A DNA stretch of 9,135 nt, from contig JAGOCY010000034.1 in assembly GCA_017998495.1 (NCBI GenBank), positions 1 through 9,135 on the forward strand, in the 5' to 3' direction. Of this stretch, positions 7,026 to 9,135 are shown one piece after another. Made by a program: the position numbers and the translations under genes. The stretch comes from Corallincola sp. GTDB taxonomy: Bacteria; Pseudomonadota; Gammaproteobacteria; Enterobacterales; Neiellaceae. The first letter of the stretch is position 1. Each line of letters opens with the position of its first letter. Below the pieces are notes generated by a model. The model was not told where the DNA came from. It made no database searches and saw nothing but the letters and a program-made list of their open reading frames with translations.

Positions 7026-7805
7026 GTGGGAAAAGTCATTGCCATCGCAAACCAGAAAGGCGGGGTCGGTAAAACCACCACCGCTGTCAACCTGGCGGCC
7101 TCACTGGCGGCCACCAAGCGCAAGATCCTGCTCATCGATCTGGACCCTCAGGGCAACGCCACCATGGGTAGCGGTGTCGACAAATATGATGTCGGCAAGA
7201 GCGCCTATGAACTACTGATCGACGAAGAGCCGTTCGACGATGTGGTGGTGAAGGAAACCACTGGTGGCTATCACCTGATTGCTGCCAATCAGGATGTAAC
7301 TGCCGCCGAGATCAAGCTGATGGAGGTGTTTGCCCGCGAAGTGCGGTTGCGTAACGCCCTCCATCCGGTGCGCGACAAATACGATTTCATCTTCATCGAT
7401 TGTCCGCCGTCGCTGAACCTGCTGACCGTCAACGCCATGTCGGCCGCCGACTCGGTACTGGTGCCGATGCAGTGCGAGTACTATGCCCTCGAAGGGCTGA
7501 CGGCGCTGGTTGATACCATCAGCAAGCTGGCTGGTGCTGTTAACCCTGGGCTGCATATCGAAGGGATCCTGCGCACCATGTATGACCCGCGTAACCGGCT
7601 GGCCTGCGATGTGTCAGACCAGCTCAAGGCGCATTTTGGTGACAAGGTCTACCGCACCGTGATCCCGCGTAACGTGCGTCTGGCCGAGGCCCCCAGCTTC
7701 GGTACACCCAGCATGTACTACGATAAGACGTCATCGGGCGCTAAGGCCTATCTGGCGCTGGCGGGCGAAATGATCCGCCGCGGTGAACAGAACAAGGGCA
7801 AGTAA
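7026..7805 (+). CDS. parA: Chromosome-partitioning ATPase ParA (Soj family)
   Basis: ParA is a Walker-type ATPase that binds nucleoid DNA when dimerised by ATP and moves ParB-parS complexes, here presumably the nearby origin. The deviant Walker A motif KGGVGKTT spans 11-18, followed by [10 protein letters not shown] (37-46) and Walker [12 protein letters not shown] (121-131, Asp125). The conserved RTMYDPRN and [12 protein letters not shown] segments are present. I chose the GTG at 7026 (259 residues). It yields [13 protein letters not shown] as in Vibrio chromosomal ParA1, and GGAG at 7016-7019 sits 6 bp upstream. The GTG at 7014 would destroy that spacing. With no N-terminal HTH domain, this is the chromosomal (type Ib-like) form rather than the plasmid P1 form. 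It is 12 bp after rsmG and 9 bp before parB. Confidence 0.97.
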   Translation: MGKVIAIANQKGGVGKTTTAVNLAASLAATKRKILLIDLDPQGNATMGSGVDKYDVGKSAYELLIDEEPFDDVVVKETTGGYHLIAANQDVTAAEIKLMEVFAREVRLRNALHPVRDKYDFIFIDCPPSLNLLTVNAMSAADSVLVPMQCEYYALEGLTALVDTISKLAGAVNPGLHIEGILRTMYDPRNRLACDVSDQLKAHFGDKVYRTVIPRNVRLAEAPSFGTPSMYYDKTSSGAKAYLALAGEMIRRGEQNKGK

Positions 7806-7814
7806 AGCGACATC

Positions 7815-8708
7815 ATGTCCACCATCAAACGCAAGGGCCTCGGCCGCGGCCTTGAGGCGCTGCTCTCCACCAGTCAGGTCGCCCGTGATCGCGATGATCA
7901 GCGGGCTGCCGATCAGGTGCAGGAGGAGCATCCACGCAGCGATCTGATGAAGATCCCGCTTGACCAGCTGGTGCCGGGAAAATATCAGCCGCGCAAGGAC
8001 ATGGGCGCCGAAGCGCTCGATGAGCTGGCCCGCTCCATTGAAGCCCAAGGGGTGATCCAGCCCATCGTGGTGCGCCGTGTTGGCGATCACAAGTATGAAA
8101 TCATCGCCGGTGAGCGCCGCTGGCGCGCCTCGCAGAAAGCCGGCCTGGACGTCGTACCCTGCATCATCAAGGATGTGCCGGATGAGGCGGCGGTGGCCAT
8201 TGCCCTGATTGAAAACATCCAACGCGAAGAACTGAACGCGATGGAAGAGGCGGTGGCTCTCAAACGGCTGATGATTGAGTTTGAACTCACCCATCAAGAA
8301 GTGGCCGATGCCGTGGGTAAATCCAGGGCCACGGTGACCAACCTGCTGCGCCTCAACCACCTCAATGACGACGTCAAGGTGATGCTGGAGCGTGGTGATA
8401 TTGATATGGGCCATGCCCGGGCATTGCTGGCACTGGAAGGCGAGCTGCAGTCGGAAGCGGGCCGCATTGTGGTTGGTAAAGGCTTTAACGTGCGTGAGAC
8501 CGAAGCACTGGTCAAACGCCTGCTGCAGCCAGCCAAACCCAAAGTTGAAAAGACTCCGGATGCCAACATCACCGATCTCGAACGTTCACTGTCTGAGCGC
8601 CTCGGCGCGGCGGTGGCGATCCAACACGGCGAGCGCGGCAGAGGCAAGTTGGTGATCAATTACAGCTCAGTGGATGAACTCGAGGGGATCCTCGGTCGAA
8701 TCCACTGA
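7815..8708 (+). CDS. parB: Chromosome-partitioning protein ParB (Spo0J family)
   Basis: ParB is a CTP-dependent DNA clamp that loads at parS and slides to form the partition complex moved by ParA. The 297-residue protein has the full layout. The N-terminal KRKGLGRGLEALLS (5-18) is the ParA-interacting tail, followed by a linker. The ParB/Srx CTP-binding domain has IQPIVVR (81-87), GERRWRAS (99-106) and ENIQRE (133-138). The helix-turn-helix is about 159-181 (THQEVADAVGKSRATVTNLL), with GHARALL at 199-205. A basic linker and the C-terminal dimerisation domain complete it. The ATG at 7815 follows parA by 9 bp; the ribosome-binding site is poor (AAAGCGA), suggesting coupling to parA. No parS-like palindrome was found nearby. 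Confidence 0.97.
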   Translation: MSTIKRKGLGRGLEALLSTSQVARDRDDQRAADQVQEEHPRSDLMKIPLDQLVPGKYQPRKDMGAEALDELARSIEAQGVIQPIVVRRVGDHKYEIIAGERRWRASQKAGLDVVPCIIKDVPDEAAVAIALIENIQREELNAMEEAVALKRLMIEFELTHQEVADAVGKSRATVTNLLRLNHLNDDVKVMLERGDIDMGHARALLALEGELQSEAGRIVVGKGFNVRETEALVKRLLQPAKPKVEKTPDANITDLERSLSERLGAAVAIQHGERGRGKLVINYSSVDELEGILGRIH

Positions 8709-8723
8709 GAGTGCTCGAAAAAT

Positions 8724-8737
8724 TTGAGCTAGATCAA
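8724..8737. promoter_or_regulatory. FNR/ANR-like palindrome upstream of atpI
   Basis: TTGAG-CTAG-ATCAA matches the FNR/ANR consensus TTGAT-N4-ATCAA at 9 of 10 defined bases. It lies in the parB-atpI gap, its centre about 45 bp before the candidate -10. A CRP site (TGTGA-N6-TCACA) fits less well. Oxygen control of the atp operon would be sensible but is inferred only from this match. Confidence 0.4.
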
Positions 8738-8748
8738 CCTGCCGAAGT

Positions 8749-8778
8749 TTGCGCCTGATCACGACTTGCCGATATACT
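8749..8778 (+). promoter_or_regulatory. Candidate atp operon promoter
   Basis: TATACT (8773-8778) is a good -10 (5/6), with TTGCGC (8749-8754) 18 bp upstream as a weak -35 (3/6). The expected transcript would start about 25 bp before the atpI ribosome-binding site GGAG (8800-8803). The 103-bp gap after parB is the only sizeable gap downstream of mnmG, fitting a new transcription unit. Confidence 0.45.
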
Positions 8779-8811
8779 TCCCGCGCCTTAAAGACACCCG
8801 GAGAGTGCTTC

Positions 8812-9135
8812 ATGGGTGGTCAAATCATCCATCCGCTGGGCAAACCGGGTTGGCAGCTAGCCTGCCGCGCCGCGCAGATCCAGTTGGTGGTGATAGTGGT
8901 TTTGGCCCCGGTAGCCTGGCTGCTGTGGGGCAATCTTGATGGTGCCATCTCATTTACCTGGGGTGGTGCTGTGGTGGTCTTGGGGCGCTGGCTGACGGCC
9001 TTGGCAGTTTTCAGACAGGCGGGCGCCAGGTATGCGGCGGTAGCCATGCGCGCAGTGCTGCGCGGTAACCTCTGTACCTGGGTGCTGGTCGTATGTTCAG
9101 CGCTACTGGCATGGAACAGGCTTCAACTGCCGCCA
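8812..9135 (+). CDS. atpI: ATP synthase protein I (AtpI), partial, divergent
   Basis: The reading frame from ATG 8812 stays open to the window edge (108 codons, no stop). GGAGAG at 8800-8805 is a clear ribosome-binding site. Three hydrophobic segments are visible: about residues 23-41 (IQLVVIVVLAPVAWLLW), 48-67 (around FTWGGAVVVLGRWLTALAVF) and 89-102 (TWVLVVCSALLAW). The middle part, GGAVVVLGRW..AVFRQAGARYAAVAMR, resembles the AtpI pattern of a small GG turn, then F..GAR.A. AtpI is the small first-gene product of many atp operons and is thought to help assemble the c-ring of F1Fo ATP synthase. The usual GE..K motif before the third helix reads GN..T here. Identification rests on position after parB, size and topology more than on sequence. 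Confidence 0.78.
   Translation, partial: MGGQIIHPLGKPGWQLACRAAQIQLVVIVVLAPVAWLLWGNLDGAISFTWGGAVVVLGRWLTALAVFRQAGARYAAVAMRAVLRGNLCTWVLVVCSALLAWNRLQLPP

Noticed and set aside
7731..8414. 227-codon minus-strand frame opposite parB
   Set aside because: Antisense to parB, His-rich composition typical of shadow frames, no motif.
8713..8729. Hairpin GCTCGAA-AAA-TTTGAGC after parB as a terminator
   Set aside because: The stem is short with a G-T pair and no T-run follows. Its right arm is shared with the FNR-like palindrome, so termination is not supported.

Overview
This window is a chromosomal replication-origin neighbourhood from a moderately GC-rich gammaproteobacterium. The gene order is rpmH (last codons) - rnpA - yidD - yidC - mnmE - mioC - [oriC] - mnmG - rsmG - parA - parB - atpI (start). 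All genes are on the + strand and tightly packed. This is the order I recall for Vibrio/Aeromonas-type gammaproteobacteria, where oriC lies between mioC and mnmG. It is split in E. coli and absent in Pseudomonas, which has oriC beside dnaA. Protein matches, recalled and not computed, are closest to gammaproteobacterial versions. The genus cannot be fixed from the sequence; an Oceanimonas/Aeromonas-like or Gallaecimonas-like organism is a guess.

Region by region: 1-30 is the tail of rpmH (ribosomal protein L34). 55-2292 holds rnpA (RNase P protein), yidD and yidC (membrane protein insertion), with a rnpA/yidD overlap. 2294-3655 is mnmE. 3709-4155 is mioC. 4154-4432 is oriC, with five degenerate DnaA boxes, an AT-rich unwinding region and 11 GATC (Dam/SeqA) sites. 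4433-4503 carries a candidate mnmG promoter and ribosome-binding site. 4504-7013 is mnmG-rsmG with a 4-bp overlap. 7026-8708 is the chromosomal parA-parB pair. 8709-8811 holds a candidate atp promoter with an FNR-like palindrome, and atpI begins at 8812 and runs off the window.

The genes form functional pairs. MnmE and MnmG together modify the wobble uridine of tRNAs, RsmG methylates 16S rRNA, RnpA matures tRNAs, YidD/YidC place membrane proteins (including F1Fo ATP synthase subunit c, whose operon starts at the right edge), and ParA/ParB segregate the origin region they sit beside.

No mobile element, CRISPR array, defence system or unknown gene is visible. The real curiosity is oriC. Its box order and orientation match E. 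coli oriC (R4, R3, R2, R5/M, R1), but no box fits the TTWTNCACA consensus. The positions equivalent to R4, R2 and R1, normally the stronger sites, all carry the same change, giving TTWTCAACA. A DnaA-trio-like TAATAGTAG follows the R1 equivalent, and a run of six GATC sites at 10-13 bp steps fills the unwinding region.
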